The notes beneath the pieces are model-generated. The model saw only the letters and a program-made list of their open reading frames with translations. It ran no database searches and was not told the origin of the DNA. A DNA stretch of 64,000 nucleotides from Haloarcula rubripromontorii (lineage in GTDB: Archaea; Halobacteriota; Halobacteria; Halobacteriales; Haloarculaceae): assembly GCF_001280425.1 (NCBI RefSeq), contig NZ_LIUF01000002.1, forward strand, positions 496,001 through 560,000. The letters run 5' to 3'. The translations under genes and the position numbers were made by a program. This document shows, piece after piece, positions 42,881-52,279 of the stretch (within the stretch, counting starts at the first letter, position 1; each line of letters opens with the position of its first letter).

Positions 42881-44284
42881 ATGTCGGCTGGTAACACAGG
42901 AGAGACAGCGCTCGAACGTATCGGCTATCGACTCTCTGCGTGGGTGGAACGGTGGATGCCAAGTCCGTTCCTGTTCGCGCTCATCCTCAGCTACGTCGTG
43001 TTTCTGGCCGGCGTCGGCCTCACCGGGTCCGGACCAGTCGAGATGGTCCAGTTCTGGTACGACGGCTTCTGGGCCTTCCTGACGTTCTCGATGCAGATGG
43101 TCCTCATCCTGATGACCGGCTTCGTCGTGGCGTACCACCCGCGCGTCAACGCCGGCATCCGCCGGCTGACAGAGCTACCCAGCACCGGAAAGCAGGCGGT
43201 CGTCCTCGTCGGACTGTTGACGATGCTGCTCGGCTGGGTCCACTGGGGACTGAGCCTCATTCTCGGCGCGATCTTCGCCCGGGAGATGGGCAAGACCGCC
43301 CACGAGAACGACATCAACGTCCACTATCCGGTCCTCTGTGTCGCGGGCTATCTCGGTCTCGGCCTCACCTGGCACTGGGGGCTGTCCGGGTCCGCGCCGC
43401 TCCTGCTCGCGACGGAGGGGAACGAGTTCATCCAGCAGGGCGTCATCGACGTTGTCGTCTCCGCCTCGGAGACCATCTTCCACCCCTACGGCCTCATTCT
43501 TACCGGCCTGTCGATAGCCTACGCGCTCGTCGTCCTCTACGTCATCACGCCGACCGGCGACCAGGCGCGGGGCATCACGCATTACATCCCCGAAGACGAC
43601 CTGTTCGAATCCGCGAGTGACGGTGGCGTGGAAGCGACTGCGACCACCAATCAGGTCCCGGCCGAGCGAATCAATCACAGTCGCGTTCTCGGGGGGATTA
43701 TCGGCCTGACCGGTATCGCGCTGGTCGCCTCGCAGTTCGTCCAGTCCGGCATCGACGCGCTCGGGCTGAATATCGTCAACTTCGGCTTCCTGACGATTGG
43801 TATCTTCATCTACATGGACCCACAGACCTACCGGGAGAAGTTCGGCGAGGCGGCGACCGCCGCCTCGGGCATCGTGCTGCTCTTTCCGTTCTTCGCCGGC
43901 ATTCAGGGGATGATGGCCACCTCCGGGCTGGCGCAGTTGATGGCGAACGCGCTCATCTCGGTCTCGACGCCACAGACGTTCCCGGTTATCGCCTGGCTCA
44001 CCGGCGCGACGGTCAACATCTTTGCTCCCTCCGGCGGCGGCGAGTGGATCATCCTCGGCCCGCCGATTCTCGAAGCCGCGCAGAACCTCGGGGTCCCGGC
44101 CGGTCAGGCGACGATGGCCTACGCCGTCGGCGACGCCCACACGAATCTCCTGAACCCCTTCTGGGCGCTGCCGCTGCTCGCTATCACCCGCATCAAGGCC
44201 CGGGAAATGTTCGGCTATGCCATCGCAATGTTGCTCGCGCTGACGCCGTTCCTGGCTGTCGTCCTGTTCGTCCTTCCGTACTGA
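42881..44284 (+). CDS. Short-chain fatty acid transporter (AtoE family)
   Basis: A 467-residue membrane protein with about 11 hydrophobic helices, starting MSAGNTGETALERIGYRLSA. Family landmarks are WMPSPFLFALILSYVVFLAG, WYDGFWAFLTFSMQMVLILM, GWVHWGLSLILGAIFAREMG and NIFAPSGGGEWIILGPPILE (the conserved signature). AtoE-type carriers move acetoacetate or short-chain fatty acids. TATA (TTTTATGATATA, 42847-42858) and a strong Shine-Dalgarno, GAGGAGGTGG (42864-42873), precede the ATG. Probably monocistronic; the MFS gene follows after 77 bp. Confidence 0.9.
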   Translation: MSAGNTGETALERIGYRLSAWVERWMPSPFLFALILSYVVFLAGVGLTGSGPVEMVQFWYDGFWAFLTFSMQMVLILMTGFVVAYHPRVNAGIRRLTELPSTGKQAVVLVGLLTMLLGWVHWGLSLILGAIFAREMGKTAHENDINVHYPVLCVAGYLGLGLTWHWGLSGSAPLLLATEGNEFIQQGVIDVVVSASETIFHPYGLILTGLSIAYALVVLYVITPTGDQARGITHYIPEDDLFESASDGGVEATATTNQVPAERINHSRVLGGIIGLTGIALVASQFVQSGIDALGLNIVNFGFLTIGIFIYMDPQTYREKFGEAATAASGIVLLFPFFAGIQGMMATSGLAQLMANALISVSTPQTFPVIAWLTGATVNIFAPSGGGEWIILGPPILEAAQNLGVPAGQATMAYAVGDAHTNLLNPFWALPLLAITRIKAREMFGYAIAMLLALTPFLAVVLFVLPY

Positions 44285-44361
44285 GACGGAACCGGCGGGA
44301 CAGCCGAGGCTGATTGCCTCTTCTTCGAGCGTTAAGTTGTTAGAGAAACTGCACTCCGACA

Positions 44362-45711
44362 ATGGCAACTGGGACGGGAGCCGAGGAGGACGTAGACCTT
44401 CTCGACTCCTTTCGGCAGTTCTTCGCCTTAGAGCGGGACGTGCTCGTGTTGTCGCTGTCCATGCTGGCGTTTAGCCTCGCGTTCCAGATGACCAGCCGGT
44501 ACATTCCAGAATACATGCGGGTTCTGGGGGCCAGTGCCGGCGTCATCGGCCTGTACGGCAGCGTCGGGAACCTCATCAGCGCGGTGTACCCCTATCCGGG
44601 CGGCGCGGTGTCGGACCGCATCGGCTCGCGGCTGGCGCTGACTGTCTTCGCGACGCTGGCGACAGCCGGATTCGGTATCTGGTATCTTGCCTCGGTCGTC
44701 GGCGACATCCCGGTCGGCCCGGTGACGCTGCCGGCCTGGACGCTCGTGTTCGTCGGCCTCTTTCTCGCACAGGCCTGGAAGTCCTTCGGGCTGGGTGCGA
44801 CCTTCGCTATCGTCAAGCAGAGCGTTCCGCCGGGGCGACTGGCGATGGGGTTTGCCAGCACGGAGATGTTCCGCCGCATCGGCTTCCTGCTCGGACCGCT
44901 CGCCGCCGCGGCACTGCTTGCGACGACTGCGACCTTCGTCGATGGCTTCCAGCGCGTGCTGCTAGTCGCGCTTGCCTGTGGCGTCGTCGCCACTGTCGCC
45001 CAGCACGTCCTCTACGACGCCAGCGAGGACACGCTCGGCAAGTCCTTCGAGGGCATCGACCAGATACGCGCCGACCTGCGGACGATGCCGGCGACGCTCC
45101 GGCCGCTGCTGGTCGCCGATACGTTCGTCCGGTTCGCCAACGGCATGGTGTACGTCTTCTTCGTCATCGTCGTCACGGAGTTCCTCTCTGTGGGGTTCAC
45201 CGGCTTCGGCGTCCAGCTGCGGCCCGACGCGTTCTTTGGCGTCCTGCTGGGCGTCGAGATGGTCGTCGCAATCCTCTCGATGGCCCCCGTCGCAAAGCTC
45301 ACCGAGTGGGCTGGTCTCAAGCCCGCCGTCGCGCTGGGCTTTTTCGTCTATGCCGTGTTCCCGCTTCTCCTCATTTTCGCGCCGGGCGACCAGTGGGTGC
45401 TGGTGCTGTTGTTCGCGTTCTCCGGCCTGCGTTTCGCCGGCCTGCCCGCTCACAAGGCGCTCATCGTCGGCCCGGCAAAACAGGATACTGGCGGCCGCGT
45501 CACCGGGACGTACTACCTGCTCCGGAATACGCTGGTCATCCCCAGCGCTGCGCTCGGTGGCTGGCTCTACGGCAGCGAGTGGGCCGTCTCCATCGGTGGC
45601 GTCGTGTTCCGGGCCGGCCCGGAACTGGCCTTCGGCGTCGCGACCGTTGTCGGGCTCGTCGGTGTCGTTTACTTCATCGCCTTCGGCCGGGAGTTCGAGG
45701 CGTACGAATGA
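44362..45711 (+). CDS. Major facilitator superfamily transporter
   Basis: A 449-residue protein with 12 predicted helices. The helix 2-3 loop GGAVSDRIGSRLALTVFATL is the MFS motif A (GxxxDRxGRR type), and the second half has a longer variant, VAKLTEWAGLKPAVALGFFV. The N-terminal 30 residues (GTGAEEDVDLLDSFRQFFAL) are cytoplasmic. Subfamily and substrate cannot be assigned; the acidic composition is typical of haloarchaeal carriers. It ends 13 bp before the convergent zinc-finger gene. Confidence 0.85.
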   Translation: MATGTGAEEDVDLLDSFRQFFALERDVLVLSLSMLAFSLAFQMTSRYIPEYMRVLGASAGVIGLYGSVGNLISAVYPYPGGAVSDRIGSRLALTVFATLATAGFGIWYLASVVGDIPVGPVTLPAWTLVFVGLFLAQAWKSFGLGATFAIVKQSVPPGRLAMGFASTEMFRRIGFLLGPLAAAALLATTATFVDGFQRVLLVALACGVVATVAQHVLYDASEDTLGKSFEGIDQIRADLRTMPATLRPLLVADTFVRFANGMVYVFFVIVVTEFLSVGFTGFGVQLRPDAFFGVLLGVEMVVAILSMAPVAKLTEWAGLKPAVALGFFVYAVFPLLLIFAPGDQWVLVLLFAFSGLRFAGLPAHKALIVGPAKQDTGGRVTGTYYLLRNTLVIPSAALGGWLYGSEWAVSIGGVVFRAGPELAFGVATVVGLVGVVYFIAFGREFEAYE

Positions 45712-45724
45712 GCCGCTTGCCGAC

Positions 45725-45853
45725 CTACCATTCCTCGCGCGGCGGGAACTCCTCGCCACAGCGCGGGCAGTACCGCATCGGTGCGCGGGACTCCTGACCG
45801 TCTCTGTCGAACGTAATCTCTCGTCCGCAGCTCTCACATGCTAGCTTTGGCAT
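45725..45853 (-). CDS. 42-residue CPxCG-type zinc-finger miniprotein
   Basis: A tiny protein (MPKLACESCGREITFDRDGQ, then ESRAPMRYCPRCGEEFPP) with two cysteine pairs, C6-x2-C9 and C29-x2-C32, forming one zinc-ribbon knuckle. Haloarchaea encode dozens of such CPxCG-related proteins, several of which affect biofilm, swarming or stress when deleted in Haloferax. There is no other domain. It is convergent with the MFS transporter and divergent from truD. Confidence 0.8.
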   Translation of the reverse strand: MPKLACESCGREITFDRDGQESRAPMRYCPRCGEEFPPREEW

Positions 45854-46000
45854 CGTGGTGCTCTCCGGTCGCCCGCATAGCCACGACCTGTGGCTAGATA
45901 GGATATGTCCTGTGATAACACTAGGTATCGACTGAGAAACGGACCCACGCCGAGTCCGCAAGCGCCACGCATAAGCGCCGAGCCACGAACTACTCGACCA

Positions 46001-47383
46001 ATGCGAGAAGCCCACCCAATCGAGCGAGCGGTCGGCATGGAGTACTACGTCAGCGACGCCGATGGGGTGGGCGGCCGCCTCCGCGCCGCCCCGGCGGACT
46101 TCCGCGTTCGGGAGCTGGAGGCGTTCGACACCGAGCCGGCCGACGCCGACACCGGCGCGTACCCCCATCTCGTCTTCCGGGCGGAGCTTCGCAACTGGGA
46201 GACCAACGACTTCGCCAGCAAACTGTCGGACAAGCTGGGCATCTCCCGCGAGCGGGTGTCGTGGGCGGGGACGAAGGACAAGCGCGCGGTCACGACCCAG
46301 CTGTTCTCGGTGAAAGGCGTCGCGGCCGAGGACCTGCCGGAAATCGGCGGCACGGACATCGAGGTCATCGGCCGTGCCGGCCGCCCGATTCTCTTCGGCG
46401 ATTTGGCGGGCAACGCCTTCGAAATCGTCGTCCGGGACACCGAGAACACCGACAGCGCCGCCAGCGTGGTGGCGGACCTCGAAGCGTTCGCCAGCGGGGA
46501 CGACCCGACGGCAGGTGAGGGCCGCTCCAGCGACGCCGCGCTACCGGACGGCGACACGACTGTCGGCGTCCCCAACTACTTCGGCCAGCAGCGGTTCGGG
46601 TCGCGCCGGCCGGTCACCCACGAGGTCGGGCTGGCCATCGCCCGCGGCGACTGGCGTGAGGCGGTCCTCGCCTACGTCGGGAACCCCCACGAGCGCGAAC
46701 CCGAATCGACGCAAGCGGCGCGGGCCTACGTCGACGAAACCCACGACTGGGCCGGCGCGCTGGATGAGCTCCCGGGGGCGCTGGGCTACGAGCGCTCTAT
46801 CTGTCACCGGCTGGTCGAGAACGGGGCCGACGAGCCAGCGGACTTCCGCGACGCGCTGGAGGCCCTGCCGTCGAACCTCCAGTCGCTGTTTGTCAACGCC
46901 GCACAGTCGTACGTCTTCAACCGCATCCTCTCGGAGCGACTGGAGCGGGGCCTGCCCTTCGACCGCCCGGTCGAGGGCGACGTGGTCTGTTTCCGCGACA
47001 GCGACGCGCCCGAGGACTTCCCGATTCCCGACGCCGACCGGACCCAGCAGGTCACGGCGAAGCGGCTTTCGACCGTCGAGCGCCACTGCGAACGCGGGCG
47101 GGCCTTCGTCACTGCGCCGCTGGTCGGCACCGACACCGAACTCGGCGGCGGCGAGCCGGGCGACATCGCCCGCGAGGTCCTCGACGACGTGGGTCTCGAA
47201 CAGGGCGATTTCGACCTCCCCGGGGCGTTCAACAGCGACGGGACGCGCCGTGCGGTACTGCTCCGGACCGACCTCGGCGTCGACCGCGACGGCGACGACC
47301 TGACGTTCTCCTTCTCGTTGCCCAAGGGGAGCTACGCGACGGTGCTGCTCCGGGAGTTCCGGAAGGGCGACCCGGACGCGTAG
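46001..47383 (+). CDS. truD: tRNA pseudouridine(13) synthase TruD
   Basis: A 460-residue pseudouridine synthase modifying U13 of tRNA. I start at ATG 46001 ([20 protein letters not shown]); an upstream extension is arginine-rich and not conserved. The family core is [20 protein letters not shown] then [14 protein letters not shown] with the catalytic Asp in [27 protein letters not shown] and [16 protein letters not shown] are the TruD insertion-domain signatures. An acidic Asp/Glu-rich insert around 160-185 is a halophilic elaboration. A TATA-like GCATAAGC (45969-45976) lies about 28 bp upstream. Confidence 0.95.
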   Translation: MREAHPIERAVGMEYYVSDADGVGGRLRAAPADFRVRELEAFDTEPADADTGAYPHLVFRAELRNWETNDFASKLSDKLGISRERVSWAGTKDKRAVTTQLFSVKGVAAEDLPEIGGTDIEVIGRAGRPILFGDLAGNAFEIVVRDTENTDSAASVVADLEAFASGDDPTAGEGRSSDAALPDGDTTVGVPNYFGQQRFGSRRPVTHEVGLAIARGDWREAVLAYVGNPHEREPESTQAARAYVDETHDWAGALDELPGALGYERSICHRLVENGADEPADFRDALEALPSNLQSLFVNAAQSYVFNRILSERLERGLPFDRPVEGDVVCFRDSDAPEDFPIPDADRTQQVTAKRLSTVERHCERGRAFVTAPLVGTDTELGGGEPGDIAREVLDDVGLEQGDFDLPGAFNSDGTRRAVLLRTDLGVDRDGDDLTFSFSLPKGSYATVLLREFRKGDPDA

Positions 47384-47454
47384 CGAGCCGGCCGGCGGCC
47401 GGCAACTGATGCGGAATATGCAACGGTTAAGTCCGGCCACACACGCCATCTCGT

Positions 47455-48150
47455 ATGGGCGAGCTACCGGACGAGTTTTCGTGTACCATCACCGACTGGG
47501 AGTACATCTACGGCCTCTGTCGCGACGTGGCCGACGACGTGAAAGCCGCCGAGTTCGAGCCCGACGTGGTCGTCGCGCTGGCACGGGGCGGCTGGTTCGG
47601 CGGGCGCTGTCTCTGTGACTTCCTCGGGCTGGACGACCTGGCGAGCCTGAAAGTCGAACACTACGTCGGGACCGCGGCGAAAGGCGAGGAGGCACAGATA
47701 AAGTACCCGCTGGCCGACGGCGCGGTCGAGGGCAAGGACGTGCTGGTCGTCGACGACATCGCCGACACCGGCCAGTCAATCGAGACGGCCGCCGAGTGCG
47801 TCCGCGACCGCAACCCAAGCAGCGTCCGAACGGCGACGCTCCAGTTGCTCCAGACCAGCGACCACGAACCGGAGTTCGTCGGCGAGCGCCTCGACGAGTG
47901 GACCTGGGTCGTCTACCCCTGGAACTTCGTCGAGGACATGGTCGAACTCGTCTCGGGCGTGATGGAAAAGAGCGACCAGGAGACGCACACGGAAGCCGAC
48001 ATCCGCCGCCTGCTGCGGGAGTACCACGGCGTCAGCCGGACGGAACTGGAAATCGCCCAGCCGGACCGACTGGGCGAGGTGACCACGGAGATGGAACGGC
48101 GCGGCGTCGCCGAAGCGGCCGGCGACGGCTGGCGACTCGCCGACGACTGA
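47455..48150 (+). CDS. Phosphoribosyltransferase with C-terminal winged helix
   Basis: A 231-residue protein. Residues 1-170 form a PRTase fold: FEPDVVVALARGGWFGGRCL (hood and substrate strand), then the PRPP loop VLVVDDIADTGQSIETAAEC and WVVYPWNFVEDM. The overall look is the xanthine/guanine or hypoxanthine PRTase branch (Gpt-like). The remaining 60 residues (TEADIRRLLREYHGVSRTEL, GEVTTEMERRGVAEAAGDGW) resemble a winged-helix domain, so the protein could couple purine salvage to regulation. The base specificity is not certain. Confidence 0.85.
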   Translation: MGELPDEFSCTITDWEYIYGLCRDVADDVKAAEFEPDVVVALARGGWFGGRCLCDFLGLDDLASLKVEHYVGTAAKGEEAQIKYPLADGAVEGKDVLVVDDIADTGQSIETAAECVRDRNPSSVRTATLQLLQTSDHEPEFVGERLDEWTWVVYPWNFVEDMVELVSGVMEKSDQETHTEADIRRLLREYHGVSRTELEIAQPDRLGEVTTEMERRGVAEAAGDGWRLADD

Positions 48151-48212
48151 GCCGCCGGCTACGGACCGCTAGCCGGTCGCCGTCGCTAGTCGCGACAGCC
48201 CCGCTCTCGCAG

Positions 48213-48329
48213 TCAGCGGCGACGGGTACGGCCGTCGTCCCGGACGTACTCTAACGCGCTGACGAACTGTTCTTTGTCGACCCGGTCGCCAGACTCTTCG
48301 AGCCGCTCCCGGATTTTTGTCGGAGTCAT
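48213..48329 (-). CDS. Possible 38-residue miniprotein
   Basis: An ATG-initiated frame encoding MTPTKIRERLEESGDRVDKE then QFVSALEYVRDDGRTRRR. It has haloarchaeal codon bias, an amphipathic two-helix pattern and a basic C-terminus, reminiscent of small nucleic-acid-binding haloarchaeal proteins. A second in-frame ATG at 48344 would add five residues. No Shine-Dalgarno is obvious; a weak AT-rich box occurs around 48356-48362. It is plausible but unproven. Confidence 0.5.
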   Translation of the reverse strand: MTPTKIRERLEESGDRVDKEQFVSALEYVRDDGRTRRR

Positions 48330-48387
48330 GTGTATTGATAGCATGGTTCTAAGACGACATAACTCTTTCTCACCTGCTAACAGATTC

Positions 48388-48418
48388 GGCCAGTCCCGCG
48401 CGTATCGCGGGACTGGCC
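48388..48418. promoter_or_regulatory. Perfect 13-bp inverted repeat between divergent genes
   Basis: GGCCAGTCCCGCG (48388-48400), loop CGTAT, and CGCGGGACTGGCC (48406-48418) are exactly complementary. It lies 40 bp upstream of the rnhA TATA element and about 60 bp upstream of the minus-strand miniprotein, not downstream of any gene, so an operator or structured-RNA role is more likely than a terminator. Confidence 0.6.
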
Positions 48419-48490
48419 CGGACCAGCGCGCCGAGACGACCACCCCCGTCCGGGGAATATATTTAATACCCTGCTTACCCAACGGAAACT

Positions 48491-49153
48491 ATGGCCGCTT
48501 ACGGCCGGCCGTCACTTCGAGACCTGTTCGATGAATCACCGACGCCGCACATCGCGCACCCGCCGCGGAGTCACCATCGAGACTTCTACATCGCCACAGA
48601 CGGGTCGTTCAGACCCCACAACGGCACGACATCGACCGCCAGCGGGTCGAACGGCCCGACAGGCGGGCTGGGTGTCGTCGTCGAGACCCTCGACGGTGAG
48701 CGCGTGGTCAGGCTGTCGGTCCCGGATACCTGTCCCGACAACAACGTCGCGGAGTATCGGGCGCTCCATCTCGGGCTCGACGTGCTGGCGAGACGGGCCC
48801 CGCCCAACGCCCGCGTCGGCTTACTCATCGACCACGACCAGCTCGCCGAGAACGTGAACGCGGAGGTGCTGGCCTCCCACGGCTCCGCTTACGACCCGCC
48901 ACACTCCGTGTCGGTCCCGCCGGCGACAGGGCTACACTGGCGCGGGATTCAGGCACGTATCAACGGCTTCGGCGAGGTCCGTGCCGCGCGGATCTCCGGC
49001 GACCGCAACCCCGCGCATCCGCTGGCGAACGCGCCCGACCAGTACGCCCACGTCAACGGCGAACCGGATCGGTGTGTTCTCCCCGACGCGCCGACCGTAA
49101 ACGAACGCGTCCCGCCGCCGTCGCGCGCCGAGCGCGGCGGGGCGTCGGACTAA
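48491..49153 (+). CDS. rnhA: Ribonuclease HI-like protein
   Basis: A 220-residue protein with an RNase H fold. Catalytic acidic residues are visible: Asp37 in FYIATDGSFRP, Glu88 in NNVAEYRALHLGLDVLA, Asp114/Asp116 in GLLIDHDQLAENVN, and a C-terminal Asp in NAPDQYAH. It resembles the archaeal-type RNase HI group and should degrade RNA in RNA-DNA hybrids. It has an N-terminal 30-residue extension and a long insert, ASHGSAYDPPHSVSVPPATG, between the third and fourth acidic residues. The promoter is the TATA box at 48458. Confidence 0.82.
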   Translation: MAAYGRPSLRDLFDESPTPHIAHPPRSHHRDFYIATDGSFRPHNGTTSTASGSNGPTGGLGVVVETLDGERVVRLSVPDTCPDNNVAEYRALHLGLDVLARRAPPNARVGLLIDHDQLAENVNAEVLASHGSAYDPPHSVSVPPATGLHWRGIQARINGFGEVRAARISGDRNPAHPLANAPDQYAHVNGEPDRCVLPDAPTVNERVPPPSRAERGGASD

Positions 49154-49482
49154 CGGCCCCCGATCGGTCCCGCCGACCGGCGACCTGCTGTTCTCTCGCA
49201 TCGTTGCCGACAGCGCCGCGTCAGCACTGGATTCCTTCCAGTCCTGCCATCTGAGTTCGGGATACTTACATACAGCGGCGACCCTGAGAGATTTGACGGC
49301 CACAGTAAGAGCGTGTCGCAGCGGGTTGCTTCGAGGTGCTATATCGGTCCCGTTTCACGGGAGATTATCTCAATAAGTTATGCAGATAGCGTAGCGAGTC
49401 ACGGCGTACGTTTGGGGAACGTCACACAGACCAAATTTTATGTATTAGAAATGGGATAGTATACAGTGGGAGGTGAGTTACG
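49154..49482. other. 329-bp intergenic region, no gene recognised
   Basis: No conserved frame is seen. A small stem TCCCGT-ttc-ACGGGA (49348-49362) is followed by GATTATCTCAATA and could terminate transcripts or belong to a small RNA. At the right end AATTTTATGTATTAG (49434-49448) and a strong GGGAGGTGAG (49469-49478) supply the promoter and ribosome site of the next gene. Confidence 0.4.
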
Positions 49483-49743
49483 TTGAGTACCAGAACTAAC
49501 GGACCAGACGGTTTCGGCGGACAGTACGTCGACCAGCTGTTGCCGCGTCAGTCGCCGACGCGGCACGACCTCGTCCTCGCCGTCATCCCCGCGGTGTTCG
49601 TCCTCACACTTGTCGCCGCGGTCGTTCTGGACCTCTCGCTTCAGGTGGCAGTCGCTGTCGGCGCACTCGTTGGCGCTGTGGCGGTCATCGATGCACTCTT
49701 TATCCACCCACCGACCCGCGGTCGACGGCGAGGCGGTACGTGA
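49483..49743 (+). CDS. Small two-TM membrane protein
   Basis: An 86-residue protein with a TTG start supported by GGGAGGTGAG a few bases upstream. Two adjacent hydrophobic helices are seen at about 29-49 (LVLAVIPAVFVLTLVAAVVL) and 53-75 (LQVAVAVGALVGAVAVIDAL), between a hydrophilic N-terminus and a basic tail (RGRRRGG). No family is recognised; such proteins are common in haloarchaea. It is convergent with maeB (111 bp). Confidence 0.65.
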   Translation: MSTRTNGPDGFGGQYVDQLLPRQSPTRHDLVLAVIPAVFVLTLVAAVVLDLSLQVAVAVGALVGAVAVIDALFIHPPTRGRRRGGT

Positions 49744-49854
49744 CATCGCGTTCCGGCGACAGGCCTGAACGCTGAGTTTTTTCGGATGCGATTTCACAGC
49801 GAAACGCGCTCTGCGCGTTCTGCAGCAGACAGCGAAAAAAGACGGCCGTATCGG

Positions 49855-52107
49855 TTACTCCTGTTGGGCGTCGACGACGGCGACGCCGGCGAGGTTCACG
49901 ATGTCCTTGACCTCGTCGCCGCGCTGGAGGACGTGGACCGGCTTGTCCATGCCGACGAGCATCGGCCCGATGGCCTCAGCCCCGCCCAGCCGCTGGAGGA
50001 GCTTGTAACCGATGTTTCCGGCTTCGAGGTTGGGGAAGACGAGGACGTTCGCGGGGTCGTCGAGTTCGGAGAACTCGTAGGTGTCTTGCAGGATGTCCTC
50101 GACGACGGCGGTGTCGGCCTGCATCTCCCCGTCGACCGGGAAGTCGACGCGGTCGTCGTCCTGCAGGCGGGATACCGCTCGGCGGATCTTCTTCGTCCCG
50201 AGGTTGTCGACGCTGCCGAAGTTGGAGTACGACAGCATCGCCGCCCGCGGTTCGACGTTGAACCGGCGGGCCAGTTCTCCGGTGTGGCGGGTGACCTCCT
50301 CCAGCACGTCCGCGTCGGGGTCCTGATTGACCGTGGTGTCGGCACAGAAGATAACGCGGTTCTTGAACGTCAGCATGTACACGCCGGCCGCGTAGTCGGC
50401 GTCGTCGGCCGTGCCGATGACCTGCAGCGGCGGGCGCAGGGCCGACGGGTAGTGGTGGGTCAGGCCGGTCAGCATCGCGTCGGCGTCGCCCATCTCGACC
50501 ATGACGCTGCCGAGGTAGTTCCCGTCCCGAATGAGTTCGTCGGCCTCGCGTCGCGTGATACCTTTCCGCTGGCGGAGTTCGTACAGCCGGTCGGCGTAGT
50601 CGGCCACGTCGGCTGTTTCGGGGTCGACGACGACGGGGTCGAACTCAAGCCCGAACTTCCGGCGCGTGGACTCGATGCGGTCGGCGTCGCCAATGAGTAT
50701 CGGCTCGGCGATACCCTGTTCGACCAGCTGATAGGCTGCGCGGATCATCTTCTCGTCGTGGCCCTCGGCAAGCACGACTCGCTGGGGGTCGCTCTTGGCC
50801 TTGTTGAGCACGACGCGCATCATCTCGCGGGACTTGCCAAGCCGGGCTTCGAGTTCCTCGACGTAGGCCTCCGTATCGATTTCCGTCCGTGCCGCGCCAC
50901 TCTCGATGGCGGCCTCGGCGACTGCGGGCGTCACCTCGAACAGGACTCGCGGGTCCAGTGGTTTCGGAATGATGTAGTCCGGGCCGAACTGCAGGGGCTG
51001 GTCGCCGTAGGCCTTGACGACCTCATCGGGCACGTCCTGCTTGGCGAGGTCGGCCAGCGCTCGGGCCGCTGCCACCTTCATCTCCTCGTTGATTTCGGTC
51101 GCCCGCACGTCGAGCGCGCCACGGAAGATGAACGGGAACCCGAGGACGTTATTGACCTGATTCGGGTAGTCTGAACGACCGGTCGCCATGATGACCGTGT
51201 CGTCGCGGGCGGACTTGGCAGACTCGTAGTCGATTTCTGGATCAGGGTTCGCCATCGCGAAGATGATGGGGTCGCTGGCCATCGACTGCACCATCTCCTG
51301 ATCAACGATGCCGCCGACGGAGAGCCCGACGAACACGTCGGCCCCGTTCATCGCGTCGGCGAGGTCGCCCTCCGGGATGTCCCGGGCGAACTCCTGTTTG
51401 AATCTGTTGAGTTCCTCGTGCGTCGCGCGCTCCTCGGTGATGATACCCGAGGAGTCACACATTGTGATGTTGTCCTTCGAGACGCCCAGCGAGACGTAGA
51501 ATTTCGCGGACGCAATCGCGGATGCTCCGGCCCCGGAGAAGACGACCTCCAGTTCGTCCAGTTCCTTCCCGGCGATGTCGGCCGCGTTGACGAGCGCCGC
51601 GCCGGAGATGATCGCGGTCCCGTGTTGGTCATCGTGGAACACCGGGATGTCGAGTTTCTCGCTGAGCCGGCGCTCGACCTCGAAACACTCCGGGGCGGCA
51701 ATGTCTTCGAGGTTGATGCCGCCGAAGGTCGGTTCCATCGCCGCCACCGTCTGTATCATCGCCTCGGCGTTGTCCGTGTCCAGTTCCACGTCGAACACGT
51801 CGATGTCGGCGAAGCGCTTGAACAGCACGCCCTTGCCTTCCATGACCGGCTTCCCGGCTTCCGGGCCGATGTCGCCGAGGCCGAGCACCGCCGAGCCGTC
51901 GGAGACGACGCCCACGAGGTTCCCTTTCGCGGTGTACTCGAAGGCCCGCTCGGGGTCTTCGTCTATCTCGTTACACGGTGCGGCCACGCCGGGCGAGTAC
52001 GCCAGCGAGAGGTCACGCTGCGTGTTCGTCGGCTTTGTTGTCGCAATCTCTATCTTCCCCGGCGGCTTGCTCCGGTGGTACTCCAGTGCGTCCTCGTCAA
52101 GTCCCAT
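49855..52107 (-). CDS. maeB: Malic enzyme fused to phosphotransacetylase-like domain
   Basis: A 750-residue fusion. Residues 1-430 are the malic enzyme ([55 protein letters not shown]), with NAD(P) binding in [20 protein letters not shown] and metal/catalytic residues in [19 protein letters not shown]. Residues 430-750 are a phosphotransacetylase-like domain ([40 protein letters not shown]). It oxidatively decarboxylates malate to pyruvate; the PTA part is regulatory (acetyl-CoA responsive) in bacterial MaeB. Pairing with PEP synthase gives a malate-to-PEP gluconeogenic route. Confidence 0.95.
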   Translation of the reverse strand: MGLDEDALEYHRSKPPGKIEIATTKPTNTQRDLSLAYSPGVAAPCNEIDEDPERAFEYTAKGNLVGVVSDGSAVLGLGDIGPEAGKPVMEGKGVLFKRFADIDVFDVELDTDNAEAMIQTVAAMEPTFGGINLEDIAAPECFEVERRLSEKLDIPVFHDDQHGTAIISGAALVNAADIAGKELDELEVVFSGAGASAIASAKFYVSLGVSKDNITMCDSSGIITEERATHEELNRFKQEFARDIPEGDLADAMNGADVFVGLSVGGIVDQEMVQSMASDPIIFAMANPDPEIDYESAKSARDDTVIMATGRSDYPNQVNNVLGFPFIFRGALDVRATEINEEMKVAAARALADLAKQDVPDEVVKAYGDQPLQFGPDYIIPKPLDPRVLFEVTPAVAEAAIESGAARTEIDTEAYVEELEARLGKSREMMRVVLNKAKSDPQRVVLAEGHDEKMIRAAYQLVEQGIAEPILIGDADRIESTRRKFGLEFDPVVVDPETADVADYADRLYELRQRKGITRREADELIRDGNYLGSVMVEMGDADAMLTGLTHHYPSALRPPLQVIGTADDADYAAGVYMLTFKNRVIFCADTTVNQDPDADVLEEVTRHTGELARRFNVEPRAAMLSYSNFGSVDNLGTKKIRRAVSRLQDDDRVDFPVDGEMQADTAVVEDILQDTYEFSELDDPANVLVFPNLEAGNIGYKLLQRLGGAEAIGPMLVGMDKPVHVLQRGDEVKDIVNLAGVAVVDAQQE

Positions 52108-52279
52108 ACCCGGATGTCGAACCCAACTGTAAAAAAGACAAGTTTACCGTCAACGAACGAGCGGTACAACGACGGTTGTCGAATACCAGCCGGTTGCAGC
52201 GGATTTTGCCCCGGTTGTATCCCACCAATTGGAAAATATCCACTGCCGAGACAGCGTCGTACTGGACCGCCTTCGGCTC

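Larger units (their letters stand above)
48151..48490. other. Intergenic region holding a miniprotein and a divergent promoter
   Basis: The 340 bp between the PRTase and RNase HI genes contain the 38-codon minus-strand frame at 48213-48329, a perfect stem-loop at 48388-48418, and the rnhA TATA box TATATTTAAT (48458-48467), about 24 bp before the ATG, implying a leaderless transcript. The stretch 48151-48212 just after the PRTase stop shows nothing recognisable. Confidence 0.55.

Noticed and set aside
46062..46313. Arg/Ser-rich frame inside truD
   Set aside because: Alternative-frame artefact of high GC; the main frame carries all TruD motifs.
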